Source of the DNA: Methylobacterium radiodurans
Lineage (GTDB): Bacteria > Pseudomonadota > Alphaproteobacteria > Rhizobiales > Beijerinckiaceae
NCBI RefSeq assembly: GCF_003173735.1
Contig: NZ_CP029551.1
Span: 5,161,001 to 5,225,000, forward strand
Direction: 5' to 3'
Length of the DNA: 64,000 nucleotides
Both the position numbers and the translations under genes were made by a program. Numbering within the stretch: position 1 is the first letter of the stretch; each line of letters begins with the position of its first letter. The notes beneath the pieces were generated by a model. The model was not told the origin of the DNA and searched no databases. It worked only from the letters and a program-made list of their open reading frames with translations. This document shows positions 12,686 to 20,868 of this stretch, piece by piece.

Positions 12686-12825
12686 CCGCGCGCGGTGGCG
12701 CCGCGCGTGAACGACCTCGGGACACGTCCCTGCGTCACGGATGCTCCACCGCCATCCGCCCCTTGAGATGCGGCGTGGTCTGGGGATACGGTATGCCTTG
12801 GGGCAGTTCCAGGGAGTGGTATGCG

Positions 12826-13287
12826 ATGGCGCGTCTGAACGTCAACGGCGTCGTGCGCGAGGTCGATGCCGAGCCCGACACGCCGCTCCTCTGGGTGATC
12901 CGCGAACAGATCGGCCTCACCGGGACGAAGTACGGTTGCGGCATCGCCCAGTGCGGCGCCTGCACGGTCCATATCGACGGCGCGGCGGTGCGCGCCTGCT
13001 CCATGCCGCTCTCCGCGATCGAGCCGGGGCAGAAGATCGTCACCATCGAGGGATTGGCGCCGGGGATGGACCATCCGGTCCAGCAGGCCTGGGCCGAACT
13101 CGACGTGCCGCAATGCGGCTTCTGCCAACCCGGGATGATCATGGCCTCGGCGGCCCTGCTGGCGCAGAACCCGCGCCCGAGCGAGGACCAGATCCGCCAG
13201 GAGATCACCAACATCTGCCGCTGCGGCACCTACAACCGCGTGCTGGCGGGCATCAAGCTCGCCGCCGAGCGCGGCCAGTCCGGCTGA
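12826..13287 (+). CDS. Molybdenum hydroxylase 2Fe-2S subunit (IorA-type)
   Basis: This is a 153-aa protein read from ATG 12826, with AGGGAG upstream; the frame opens earlier at 12763 but without a ribosome binding site. The N-terminal plant-type [2Fe-2S] ferredoxin motif has Cys38, 43, 46 and 58 (YGCGIAQCGACTVHIDG). The C-terminal [2Fe-2S]-binding domain has Cys97, 100, 131 and 133 (QCGFCQPGM, ICRCGTYN). This is the small subunit layout of two-component xanthine-oxidase-family enzymes such as isoquinoline 1-oxidoreductase. It passes electrons from the molybdenum centre to an external acceptor, here probably the cytochrome c encoded two genes downstream. It is the first gene of an eight-gene run. 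Confidence 0.92.
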   Translation: MARLNVNGVVREVDAEPDTPLLWVIREQIGLTGTKYGCGIAQCGACTVHIDGAAVRACSMPLSAIEPGQKIVTIEGLAPGMDHPVQQAWAELDVPQCGFCQPGMIMASAALLAQNPRPSEDQIRQEITNICRCGTYNRVLAGIKLAAERGQSG

Positions 13288-13298
13288 GGGGGAGAGCG

Positions 13299-15494
13299 AT
13301 GAGCATCGACCGCAAGGCCCCTTCGCGAGCCCCCCGCCCCTCGCGCCGCGCCCTCCTGGCCGGCGCCGGCATCTTCACCCTCGGCTTCCACATCCCGTTC
13401 CCGGCGCGGGCCCTGACCCTCGACGCGGCGCCCGCGACGCCGGAGGTGAACGCCTGGGTCGTGGTGAGGCCCGACGAGACGGTGGTGATCCGCATCGCCC
13501 GCTCGGAGATGGGCCAGGGCACGCTCACCGGCCTCGCCCAGCTCGTGGCTGAGGAACTCGACTGCGACTGGGCCCGCGTCACCACCGAGTATCCGAGCCC
13601 GGGACAGAACCTCGCCCGCAAGCGGGTCTGGGGCGACTACTCGACGGGCGGCAGCCGCGGGGTGCGCGACTCGCACGAATACGTCCGCAAGGGAGGTGCC
13701 GCCGCCCGCACCATGCTGGTCGCCGCCGCCGCGAAGGGCTGGGGCGTGCCGGCCGCCGAGTGCCGCGCGGAGCGGGGCGTGATCACGCACGCCGCCTCCG
13801 GGCGCAGCACCACCTACGGCGCCGTGGCGGCGGAAGCCGCCAAGATCGAGCCGCCCAAGGACGTGGTCCTGAAGGATCCGAAGGACTGGACGATCGCCGG
13901 CAAGCCGCTGAAGCGGCTCGACACGCTGCCGAAGCTCGACGGCAGCCAGGTCTACGGGATCGACCTGAAGCTCCCCGGCCTCCTCAACGCCGCGATCCGC
14001 GACTGCCCGGTGACGGGCGGCAGCGTGAAGAGCTTCGACGCGGCGGCCGTGCAGGGCATGCCCGGCGTGAAGCGCGTCGTCCAGGTCGGCGACAGCGCGG
14101 TCGCGGTGGTGGCCGACACGTTCTGGCGCGCCAAGACCGCCCTCGACGCGCTGCCGATCGTCTGGGACGAGGGCCCGAACGCGAGGGTCTCCAGCGAGAC
14201 CATCGCGCAGGTGCTGCGCGAGGGGCTCGACGCCGAGCAGGCCTTCGTCGGCAACAAGGCGGGCGACGTGGCGGGCGCGCTGAAGGGCGCCGACAAGGTG
14301 GTGGAGGCCGTCTACGGCGTGCCCTTCCAGAACCACGCTACGATGGAGCCGATGAACGCGACCGCGCTCTGGACCGCGGAGCGCTGCGAGGTCTGGACGC
14401 CGACGCAGAACGGCGAGGCGGCGCTCGCCGCGACCGCCGACGCCGCCGGCCTGCCGGCCACGTCTTGCGAGGTCTACAAGATCCATCTCGGCGGCGGCTT
14501 CGGGCGCCGCGGGGCGACGCACGACTGGGTGCGGCAGGCGGTTCTCATCGCGAAGGAGATGCCGGGCACGCCCGTCAAGCTGATCTGGACCCGCGAGGAG
14601 GACATGACGCACGGCCGGTACCACCCGGTCACGCAGTGCCGCATGCGCGCCGCGCTCGACAAGGACGGCAACCTCACCGGCTTGCACATGCGCATCTCCG
14701 GCCAGTCGATCCTGGCCTCGGTCGCGCCCCAGCGCATGGTCGAGGGCCGCGATCCGGTCACCTTCCAGGGGCTCAACCCGGGCGGGCCGGAAGCCGCGAT
14801 CGGCTACACGATCCCGAACATCCTGGTCGATCACGCCATGCGCAACCCGCACATTCTGCCGGGCTTCTGGCGGGGCGTGAACCTGAACCCGAACGCCATC
14901 TACCTCGAATGCTTCATGGACGAGCTGGCCCACGCGGCCGGCCAGGATCCGCTGGCGTTCCGGCTGAAGCTGATGGGCAACCACCCGAAGCACCGGGCCG
15001 TGCTGGAGGCGGTGGCCGAGAAGATCGGCTGGGACACGAAGCCGCCGGAAGGCGTGTATCGCGGCATCTGCCAGACGATGGGCTTCGGCAGCTACGTGGC
15101 GGGCGCGGCCGAGGTCTCGGTCTCCGACAAGGGCGACTTGAAGATCCACCGGATCGTGGCGGCGACCGACCCCGGCCACGCGGTCAACCCGCAGCAGATC
15201 GACGCCCAGGTGGCTGGCTCCTTCGTGTACGGCCTGTCGGCAGCGCTCTACGGCGCCTGCACGGTGAAGGACGGGCGCATCGAGCAGACGAACTTCGACA
15301 GCTATCCGGTGATGCGGATGGACGCGATGCCGGCGGTCGAGACCATTCTGATGCCGTCCGGCGGCTTCTGGGGCGGCGTCGGAGAGCCGACCATCGCGGT
15401 GGCGGCGCCGGCCGTGCTCAACGCGGTCTTCGCGGCGACGGGCAAGCGCGTGCGTCAGCTGCCCCTGAAGGACACGGACCTGCGCCGGGCATGA
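13299..15494 (+). CDS. Molybdenum hydroxylase catalytic subunit (IorB-type), TAT-exported
   Basis: This is a 731-aa protein from ATG 13299 with a GGGGGAGAG ribosome binding site. A twin-arginine signal is present (SRRALLAGAGIFTLGF), so export as a folded cofactor-containing enzyme is expected. The rest is an aldehyde oxidase/xanthine dehydrogenase molybdopterin domain: EMGQGTLTGLAQLVAEEL near residue 70, GGGFGRRG near 400, and the near-C-terminal GVGEPT that carries the family's catalytic Glu. IorB-type proteins hydroxylate N-heterocycles or oxidise aldehydes; the substrate here is unknown. Co-location with fcc and sox genes is unusual for this family. The stop overlaps the next start (ATGA). 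Confidence 0.92.
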   Translation: MSIDRKAPSRAPRPSRRALLAGAGIFTLGFHIPFPARALTLDAAPATPEVNAWVVVRPDETVVIRIARSEMGQGTLTGLAQLVAEELDCDWARVTTEYPSPGQNLARKRVWGDYSTGGSRGVRDSHEYVRKGGAAARTMLVAAAAKGWGVPAAECRAERGVITHAASGRSTTYGAVAAEAAKIEPPKDVVLKDPKDWTIAGKPLKRLDTLPKLDGSQVYGIDLKLPGLLNAAIRDCPVTGGSVKSFDAAAVQGMPGVKRVVQVGDSAVAVVADTFWRAKTALDALPIVWDEGPNARVSSETIAQVLREGLDAEQAFVGNKAGDVAGALKGADKVVEAVYGVPFQNHATMEPMNATALWTAERCEVWTPTQNGEAALAATADAAGLPATSCEVYKIHLGGGFGRRGATHDWVRQAVLIAKEMPGTPVKLIWTREEDMTHGRYHPVTQCRMRAALDKDGNLTGLHMRISGQSILASVAPQRMVEGRDPVTFQGLNPGGPEAAIGYTIPNILVDHAMRNPHILPGFWRGVNLNPNAIYLECFMDELAHAAGQDPLAFRLKLMGNHPKHRAVLEAVAEKIGWDTKPPEGVYRGICQTMGFGSYVAGAAEVSVSDKGDLKIHRIVAATDPGHAVNPQQIDAQVAGSFVYGLSAALYGACTVKDGRIEQTNFDSYPVMRMDAMPAVETILMPSGGFWGGVGEPTIAVAAPAVLNAVFAATGKRVRQLPLKDTDLRRA

Positions 15495-15784
15495 GGGCGC
15501 CGCACCCGGCGCTCGCTCTGCTCGTCGCCCTCGTCTGGGGGACGGGCGCGCGCGCCGCCGAGACGCGGCCGCCGCCCGGCGCCTCCGCCTGCACCGGCTG
15601 CCACGCCGAGGGCTCGGCGATGGGCGTGCTGGCGGGCCGGTCCGCGGACGAGATCGCGGGGGCGCTGGACGCCTTCCGCTCGGGCGCGCGCCCGGCCACC
15701 CTCATGAACCGCATCGCCAAGGGGTTCGACGCGCAGGAGAGCCGCGCCATCGCCGCCTGGTTCGCCGCGCAGGCACCGCGGTGA
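15491..15784 (+). CDS. fccA: FccA-like monohaem cytochrome c subunit
   Basis: This is a 97-aa protein whose ATG overlaps the stop of the Mo-hydroxylase gene. The signal peptide covers about residues 1-22. A single haem site (CTGCH) is followed by FccA-like features: LAGRSADEI, ALDAFRSGARPATLMNRIAKGF and a final IAAWFAAQ helix. FccA is the cytochrome subunit of flavocytochrome c sulfide dehydrogenase; the Met in the ATLMNRIA segment is a plausible distal haem ligand. It directly precedes the flavoprotein, the usual fccAB order. It may also take electrons from the Mo hydroxylase. Confidence 0.85.
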   Translation: MRAPHPALALLVALVWGTGARAAETRPPPGASACTGCHAEGSAMGVLAGRSADEIAGALDAFRSGARPATLMNRIAKGFDAQESRAIAAWFAAQAPR

Positions 15785-17049
15785 TGCCCCGGGGATCATC
15801 CGCGCCGACCCGCCGCGCCCTGATCGGCGGGGCCGCGGCGGCCGCGCTGGCGCGCCCGGCAATCGGCGGCACACCCCCACGCGTCGTGGTCGTCGGTGCC
15901 GGGTTCGGCGGCGCGACGGCGGCGCGCTGTCTCGCCGCCGGCGGCATCGACGTCACCTTGGTCGAGGCGTCCGAACGTTACATCGCCTGCACGGGCAGCA
16001 ACGCGGTCGTGGCAGGCCTGCGGGGCATCGAGGCGCAGACCTTCGGGTACGAGGCGCTCGGCCGAACTGGTCTCCGGCTCGTGCGCGCGACCGCGAGCGC
16101 CGTAGATCCGGCTGCGCGTCGGGTGACCCTCGGCGACGGGACGGCGCTGGCTTACGACCGCCTGATCCTCTCGCCCGGCATCGAGCTGCGGTTCGACGCG
16201 GTGCCGGGCTACGACGCGCGGGCGGCCGAGGCCATGCCGCATGCCTGGAAGGCCGGGGCGCAGACGGTCCTGCTCGCCCGCCAGCTCGCCGCCATACCGG
16301 AGGGCGGAACCGTCGTCCTCTCCGCCCCCGCCAATCCCTATCGCTGCCCGCCGGGTCCCTACGAGCGCGCGAGCCTGATCGCGCATTTCCTGAAGACCCG
16401 GAAGCCGCGCGCGAAGCTCATCCTGCTCGACGCCAAGGACACGTTCTCCAAGCAGAAGCTGTTCGAGACGGCCTGGGCGAAGCTCTACCCGGACGTGCTC
16501 GAATATGTGCCGCTCGCCGCCGGCGGGCAGGTCAGCGAGGTCGATCCGGCCGCGATGGTCGTGCGCACCGACTTCGCCGAGGTCAAGGCCGACGTCGCCT
16601 GCATCATCCCGCCCCAGCGCGCCGGGGCCATCGCGGCGCAGGCCGGCTGCGCCGATCGCAGCGGCTGGTGCCCGATCGACCCCGCGACCTTCGAATCGCG
16701 CCTGGTGCCGGGCATCCACGTGATCGGCGACGCGGCCATCGCCGGTGCGATGCCGAAATCGGCCTTCTCGGCCAACGCGCAGGCGAAGGTCTGCGCGCAG
16801 GCGGTGATCGACCTGCTGGCCGGGCGAGAGCCCGAGGATCCGCGGCTCATCAACACCTGCTGGAGCCTCGTGGCACCGGGCTACGGCATCTCGATCGCGG
16901 GCGTCTTCCGCCCGCATGACGGACTCCTCGCGGACGTGCCGGGTGCCGGCGGCGTCAGCCCGCTCGACGCGCCGGACGCGGTGCGCGCGCAGGAGGCGGC
17001 CTATGGCGAGAGCTGGTACCGGACGATCACCCGGGACGTGTTCGGGTGA
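15784..17049 (+). CDS. fccB: Flavocytochrome c sulfide dehydrogenase flavoprotein (FccB/SoxF-type)
   Basis: This is a 421-aa protein from ATG 15784; a GTG immediately before is also possible. The start overlaps the stop of fccA by one base. A twin-arginine signal (TRRALIGGAAAAALARPA) precedes the FAD-binding Rossmann motif (VVVVGAGFGGATAARCLA). The pyridine-nucleotide-disulfide-oxidoreductase-like fold follows, with a GIHVIGDAAIAGAMPKSAFSANA motif. Conserved Cys residues occur near RYIACTGSN, NPYRCPPGPYER and LINTCWS, consistent with the redox disulfide and flavin-attachment regions of this family. It is expected to oxidise sulfide or a related sulfur compound in the periplasm and reduce the FccA haem. 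Confidence 0.9.
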   Translation: MPRGSSAPTRRALIGGAAAAALARPAIGGTPPRVVVVGAGFGGATAARCLAAGGIDVTLVEASERYIACTGSNAVVAGLRGIEAQTFGYEALGRTGLRLVRATASAVDPAARRVTLGDGTALAYDRLILSPGIELRFDAVPGYDARAAEAMPHAWKAGAQTVLLARQLAAIPEGGTVVLSAPANPYRCPPGPYERASLIAHFLKTRKPRAKLILLDAKDTFSKQKLFETAWAKLYPDVLEYVPLAAGGQVSEVDPAAMVVRTDFAEVKADVACIIPPQRAGAIAAQAGCADRSGWCPIDPATFESRLVPGIHVIGDAAIAGAMPKSAFSANAQAKVCAQAVIDLLAGREPEDPRLINTCWSLVAPGYGISIAGVFRPHDGLLADVPGAGGVSPLDAPDAVRAQEAAYGESWYRTITRDVFG

Positions 17050-17528
17050 GCTGCCGCCGGGCCGCCCGCCTCGTCGCGGCCGTGCTGGTTCTCGCCGCCA
17101 CCGCGACGCGGGCCGCGGAGAGCCTGGTGCCCTACGCGATCGTCGGCGACGCGATTCCCGAATCCTTGACCGGCGCGCCGGGCGATCCGGCCCGCGGCCG
17201 AGCGATCGTGGCCGACCGCACCCGCGGGCTCTGCCTGCTCTGCCATGCCGGGCCCGTCCCGGAGGAGCGCTTCCAGGGCAACCTCGCCCCGGACCTCGCG
17301 GGCGTCGGCGCCCGGCTGAATCCGGCGCAGCTGCGGCTGCGACTGGTGGACGGTCGGGCGTTGAACCCGGACACCATCATGCCATCCTATTACAGCCTGT
17401 CGGGGCTCGCCCGCGTGGGTCGGGCCTGGCAGGGGCGTCCGATCCTGAGCGCGGGCGAGATCGAGGATGTCGTCGCCTTCCTGGCGACACTGCGCGAGAC
17501 CGGGGAGAGGCCGGAGGGACAGCCATGA
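17046..17528 (+). CDS. soxX: SoxX monohaem cytochrome c
   Basis: This is a 160-aa protein from a GTG overlapping the fccB stop (GTGA). The signal peptide spans about residues 1-24. A single haem site (CLLCH) lies near residue 64, with FQGNLAPDLAGVGARL and IMPSYY downstream; the Met of IMPSYY fits the distal haem ligand. SoxX forms the SoxAX cytochrome that couples a sulfur substrate oxidatively to the carrier protein SoxYZ. Here its partner soxA is last in the same gene run, separated by soxYZ. Confidence 0.9.
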   Translation: MSCRRAARLVAAVLVLAATATRAAESLVPYAIVGDAIPESLTGAPGDPARGRAIVADRTRGLCLLCHAGPVPEERFQGNLAPDLAGVGARLNPAQLRLRLVDGRALNPDTIMPSYYSLSGLARVGRAWQGRPILSAGEIEDVVAFLATLRETGERPEGQP

Positions 17529-18010
17529 AGGGGATGGAGGTGGAGCGGATGCGTGGGCTGGACCGGCGCCGGGTGCTCGCGGGCGCGGCCGGCACGGTGC
17601 TGGCGGTCGCGCTGCGGCCGGCCGCGGCGGCGAGCCTGCCGCGAACCGAGACGACCGAGAGCGCCATCCGGCGCTTCGCGGGTGACAACCCGATCCGGCC
17701 GGGCCGCGTCACCCTCGACCTGCCGCCGCTCGTGGAGAACGGCAACACGGTGCCGCTCACTGTCTCCGTCGAGAGCCCGATGACGCCCGAGGACCACGTC
17801 CGCCGCGTCGCCGTGTTCAACGAGAAGAACCCGCAGCCGAACGTCGTCACCGTCCACCTCAGGCCGGGCGCGGGCCGCGCGCAGGTCGCGACGCGCATCC
17901 GGCTTGCCGACACACAGCGCATCACGGCGATCGCCGAGATGAGCGACGGCACCTACTGGTCGGCTTCTGCGGACGCGATCGTCACGCTCGCCGCCTGTCT
18001 GGAGGGCTGA
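17525..18010 (+). CDS. soxY: SoxY sulfur carrier with divergent C-terminal arm
   Basis: This is a 161-aa protein; its ATG overlaps the soxX stop (ATGA). A twin-arginine-like signal (DRRRVLAGAAGTVLAV) fits the known TAT export of SoxY with SoxZ. The immunoglobulin-like core is recognisable (NPIRPGRVTLDLPPLVENGNTVPL without a break, SPMTPEDHVRRVAVFNEKNPQP). The family's substrate-carrying Cys lies in a flexible GGCGG-type tail. Here the protein ends TLAACLEG, so the Cys is kept but the flanking glycines are lost and the tail is altered. It may therefore carry substrate differently from canonical SoxY. Confidence 0.88.
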   Translation: MKGMEVERMRGLDRRRVLAGAAGTVLAVALRPAAAASLPRTETTESAIRRFAGDNPIRPGRVTLDLPPLVENGNTVPLTVSVESPMTPEDHVRRVAVFNEKNPQPNVVTVHLRPGAGRAQVATRIRLADTQRITAIAEMSDGTYWSASADAIVTLAACLEG

Positions 18011-18015
18011 GCCGG

Positions 18016-18336
18016 ATGGCCCGCACCCTGATCAACCTGCCCAAGACCGCAAAGACCGGCGACGTGATCACGATCAAGACGCTGATCTCGCACCCGATGG
18101 AGACGGGCTTCCGCCCCGGCGCGGACGGGCGCATCCTGCCGCGCAACATCGTCACCGAGTTCGTCTGCCGCTTCGAGGACGAGGAGATCTTCCGCGCCGA
18201 GCTGTTCCCGGCCTCGGCGGCGAACCCCTATCTCACCTTCACCTGGGTCGCGACGCGGAGCGGCCGCTTCAGCTTCACCTGGCGCGGCGACGACGGCTTC
18301 GACCAGACCGAATCCGCGGCGATCGCGGTGGCGTGA
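18016..18336 (+). CDS. soxZ: SoxZ carrier partner protein
   Basis: This is a 106-aa protein without a signal peptide, as usual for SoxZ, which is exported with SoxY. The family pattern is complete: TGDVITIKTLISHPMETGFR, IPR-like LPRNIVTEFVCRF, and SAANPYLTFTWVATRSGRFSF cut into short strands. SoxZ forms the heterodimer with SoxY that holds sulfur intermediates. It begins five bases after soxY, and its stop overlaps the soxA start. Confidence 0.93.
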   Translation: MARTLINLPKTAKTGDVITIKTLISHPMETGFRPGADGRILPRNIVTEFVCRFEDEEIFRAELFPASAANPYLTFTWVATRSGRFSFTWRGDDGFDQTESAAIAVA

Positions 18337-19136
18337 GGCTCACCATGCCGCGCCGCCCGGGCCTCCCGCTTACGGCCGCGTTCCTCGGTCTGCTGCTCGC
18401 CGCTGCCCCAGCTATGGCGGAGCCGGTCGCGCCCGCCGAACGACGCTCGGGCTTCGACCAGATGAGTCCGGAGATCCAGGCGATGCAGCGGGACGACGGA
18501 GCCAATCCCGGCATGCTCGCGGTCGCGGACGGGGCCGAACTCTGGGCCCAGGCGCCGACCTCCGGCCGACCGGCCTGCGCCGGCTGCCACGGCGAGGCCG
18601 CGAGTACCATGCGCGGCGTGGCGGCGCGCTACCCGGCCTGGGACGCGCGGAGCGGGCGGCCGATTGATCTTCAGGAGCGGATCAACGACTGTCGGCGCGA
18701 GCATCAGGGGGCTGAGCCGCTCGCCCACGAGAGCCCCGACCTCCTGGCGCTGACGGCTTTCGTCGCCGCGCAGTCGCGCGGACTGCCGATCGCGCCGCCG
18801 GACGATCATCGGCTCGCACCCGCGCGGGCGGAGGGCCGCGCGCTGTTCGAGGCGCGCCAAGGCCAGCTCGGCCTCTCCTGCGCGATCTGCCACGACGACC
18901 ATTGGGGCCGCCGCCTCGGCTCGGCCGTGATCCCGCAGGGGCAGCCGACCGGCTACCCGCTCTACCGGCTCGAATGGCAGGGGATGGGCTCGCTGCAGCG
19001 GCGCCTGCGCAACTGTCTCACCGGCATGCGGGCCGAGCCCTTCGGGTACGGGGCGCCCGAATACGTCGCGCTCGAACTCTACCTCGCGACGCGGGCCGCA
19101 CCGCTGCCGCTCGAGACGCCGGCCGTGCGGCCCTGA
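18333..19136 (+). CDS. soxA: SoxA dihaem cytochrome c
   Basis: This is a 267-aa protein from a GTG overlapping the soxZ stop; ATG 18345 is an alternative start. The signal peptide spans about residues 1-29. Two haem sites are present, CAGCH at Cys82 and CAICH at Cys183, with the family's DCRREHQGAEPL segment (Cys120). The conserved active-site Cys228 lies in LRNCLTGMRAEP. In SoxAX this Cys, often as a persulfide, ligates the catalytic haem and joins the sulfur substrate to SoxY. Having two intact haem sites makes this the dihaem SoxA type. No soxB or soxCD follows. Confidence 0.92.
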   Translation: MRLTMPRRPGLPLTAAFLGLLLAAAPAMAEPVAPAERRSGFDQMSPEIQAMQRDDGANPGMLAVADGAELWAQAPTSGRPACAGCHGEAASTMRGVAARYPAWDARSGRPIDLQERINDCRREHQGAEPLAHESPDLLALTAFVAAQSRGLPIAPPDDHRLAPARAEGRALFEARQGQLGLSCAICHDDHWGRRLGSAVIPQGQPTGYPLYRLEWQGMGSLQRRLRNCLTGMRAEPFGYGAPEYVALELYLATRAAPLPLETPAVRP

Positions 19137-19147
19137 CGGTCCGACGG

Positions 19148-19168
19148 GCCGGCGCCGGGCCGGCTTTT
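19148..19168 (+). terminator. Rho-independent terminator after soxA
   Basis: A GC-rich hairpin (arms at 19148-19153 and 19159-19164, loop of five bases) is followed directly by four T residues, 11 bases after the soxA stop. It fits the end of the sox operon. Confidence 0.6.
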
Positions 19169-19265
19169 ACACCTATGCGAATGAAGCCGAGGACTCGGTC
19201 TCTGTAGGACGGGGCCTTGCCGCTCAGACCCCGCGCTCGGCCGGCGCGCCGACCACGATGGTGCG

Positions 19266-20006
19266 ATGATCCCACCCTTCCGGAACTGCCTGCTGCGCGC
19301 ACTGCCGCCAGCCGACCTCGCGCTGCTCACCCCGCACCTCGTGACCGTGTCGGTCGCCAGGGGCGACGTCGTCGTCCGCTCCGACGAACCGTTCAGGCAC
19401 GGCTGGTTCCCCGAGAGCGGGCTCGCCTCGATCATCTCGAACACGAGCGAGCCGCGGCGGCTGGAGGTCGGCCTGTGCGGCTGGGAAGGCATGGTGAGCA
19501 CGGCCCTGATCCTCGGCGTCGACAGCACGCCGCATGAGACAACAGTGCAGATCGAAGGGACATGGCTGCGGATCGAGGCCGAGCGTCTGCGCACGGCGAT
19601 GGGAGAGAGCCCGGCCCTGACCGCTGTCCTGATGCGCTACGTGCAGACCTTCCTGCTCGTCCTGTCGCAGACTGCGCTCTCCAACGGCGCCTACAAGATC
19701 GAGGAGCGTCTCGCCCGCTGGCTCCTGCTGGCGCATGATCGGACCGACGGCGACGAGCTGCACCTGACGCACGAATTCCTGTCGTTGATGCTCGCCGTGC
19801 GCCGCTCCAGCCTGACCATCGCGACCCACATGCTGGAGGGGGCCGGCATGATCCGGGCGAGGCGCGGCCTCATCATCGTGCTGGACCGTGCCAAGCTCGA
19901 GGCCGCGGCCGGCGACACTTACGGCAAGGCGGAGGAGGAGTACGAGCGACTGATCGGTCCCTACCGGAAGACCGCGCCCGCCGGAGCATCGTGCTTGGCC
20001 CCTTGA
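19266..20006 (+). CDS. Crp/Fnr family transcriptional regulator
   Basis: This is a 246-aa protein. An N-terminal cyclic-nucleotide-binding-like beta-barrel (about residues 10-120) is followed by a long dimerisation helix and a C-terminal winged helix-turn-helix (about 150-225; EFLSLMLAVRRSSLTIATHML carries the recognition helix). No Fnr-type cluster of N-terminal cysteines is seen, so it is not an oxygen-sensing Fnr. Many Methylobacterium genomes carry numerous such regulators and the ligand cannot be predicted. It lies 130 bases after soxA on the same strand but behind a terminator; control of the sox run is possible but unsupported. Confidence 0.9.
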   Translation: MIPPFRNCLLRALPPADLALLTPHLVTVSVARGDVVVRSDEPFRHGWFPESGLASIISNTSEPRRLEVGLCGWEGMVSTALILGVDSTPHETTVQIEGTWLRIEAERLRTAMGESPALTAVLMRYVQTFLLVLSQTALSNGAYKIEERLARWLLLAHDRTDGDELHLTHEFLSLMLAVRRSSLTIATHMLEGAGMIRARRGLIIVLDRAKLEAAAGDTYGKAEEEYERLIGPYRKTAPAGASCLAP

Positions 20007-20155
20007 GGGGACCGGGTCGGATCAGCGCGCCCGGCCCCTGCGCTGGGCGGGCCGGAGGCTCAGCAAGGGGGTGGCGGCGAGGCCGGTCAGGCCCGCCAGG
20101 ATCACGGCGGGCCGGATCCCGGTGCGCGTCGCGGCCCGGTCCCGGAGGCGATGCG

Positions 20156-20371
20156 TTGGAAAAGCCCTCTTACAGGCCGTACCGCCTCCCCGCCGGAGGC
20201 TGGGGATTCTTCGGTTGCATCGGCGGCTACTATCCCGAGTGCGACGTTTCGATGCCGCTCTGGCACTGCGCGATCGGCAGCAAGACACCCGCGGCCAAGA
20301 TGGTGCCGGTCACTGTGCACGGCGAGGACGACCGGGTGCTCGCGCCGCAACTCGAAGACGCTGCCGGATGA
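20156..20371 (+). pseudogene. Short ORF with FdhF/YdeP-like N-terminal motif, possible gene remnant
   Basis: A 71-codon frame can start at TTG 20156, seven bases after GGAGG. Its first residues (KPSYRPYRLPAGGWG) resemble the N-terminus of FdhF/YdeP-type molybdopterin oxidoreductases, where PAGGWGS is characteristic, but the resemblance then stops. The rest (ECDVSMPLWHCAIGSKT and so on) matches nothing I recognise. It could be a decayed fragment, a chance match or an unrelated miniprotein with three cysteines. It is reported because of the good ribosome binding site and the motif. Confidence 0.3.
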
Positions 20372-20868
20372 CGATAGGACGTGTTCGGAGCGGCAGACTT
20401 TTCGAGGGATACTCTGGAAGAGAGGATGTTTGTCCCGGGCTCGGCCGTACAGTCTTCCCGCCTTCAAGAAAGGAAGCGCTCCTGGCCTGGTTCTCCATCC
20501 GCGAGTCGCTATGACGGAGCCAGTCCGCCGCGCAATCAAGCACGGACCGGGAGGCACCGATGCAGGCGGGCTTCGGGCTCCAAGCCCTGCGGGCACCCCA
20601 AGCCCTGCGGGCACCGCCGGATCGGGGGAAAGAGACGGCGGCATCCCGCAGGACGCCGGCTTGCCATTCGCTGCAGGCCGGCCGCTCGATCGTACGCCGC
20701 GCTGCAATGCGCGCATTCACATGTGCCAGGCAGCGATGTGCTCGACGGATTCCGTTCGATATCGCACGGACTCCGCCATCTCGCCTGTTGTCTTCACCAA
20801 AGTTAAAGCGAGTCGGCGAGCATCTGCCTAGAGCATCGAACAGGGCTTTGTCAGGGAGGACGCCTCCA
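20372..20868. other. Intergenic region with an 18-base tandem duplication
   Basis: About 500 bases with no supported gene. The open frames here have low-complexity, shadow-like products. The only structure noticed is a perfect two-copy tandem repeat at 20580-20615, annotated separately. Confidence 0.35.
20580..20615. repeat. Perfect tandem duplication of an 18-base unit
   Basis: The unit CCAAGCCCTGCGGGCACC occurs twice without mismatch at 20580-20597 and 20598-20615, in apparently non-coding sequence. It probably arose by slippage. Confidence 0.8.

Noticed and set aside
13230..15179. 649-codon minus-strand frame opposite the Mo-hydroxylase gene
   Set aside because: Antisense shadow: no domain or signal, and the plus strand carries a complete catalytic subunit.
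19266..20006. Crp-family regulator as an Fnr-type oxygen sensor controlling sox
   Set aside because: The N-terminal cysteine cluster of Fnr is missing and a terminator separates it from soxA.
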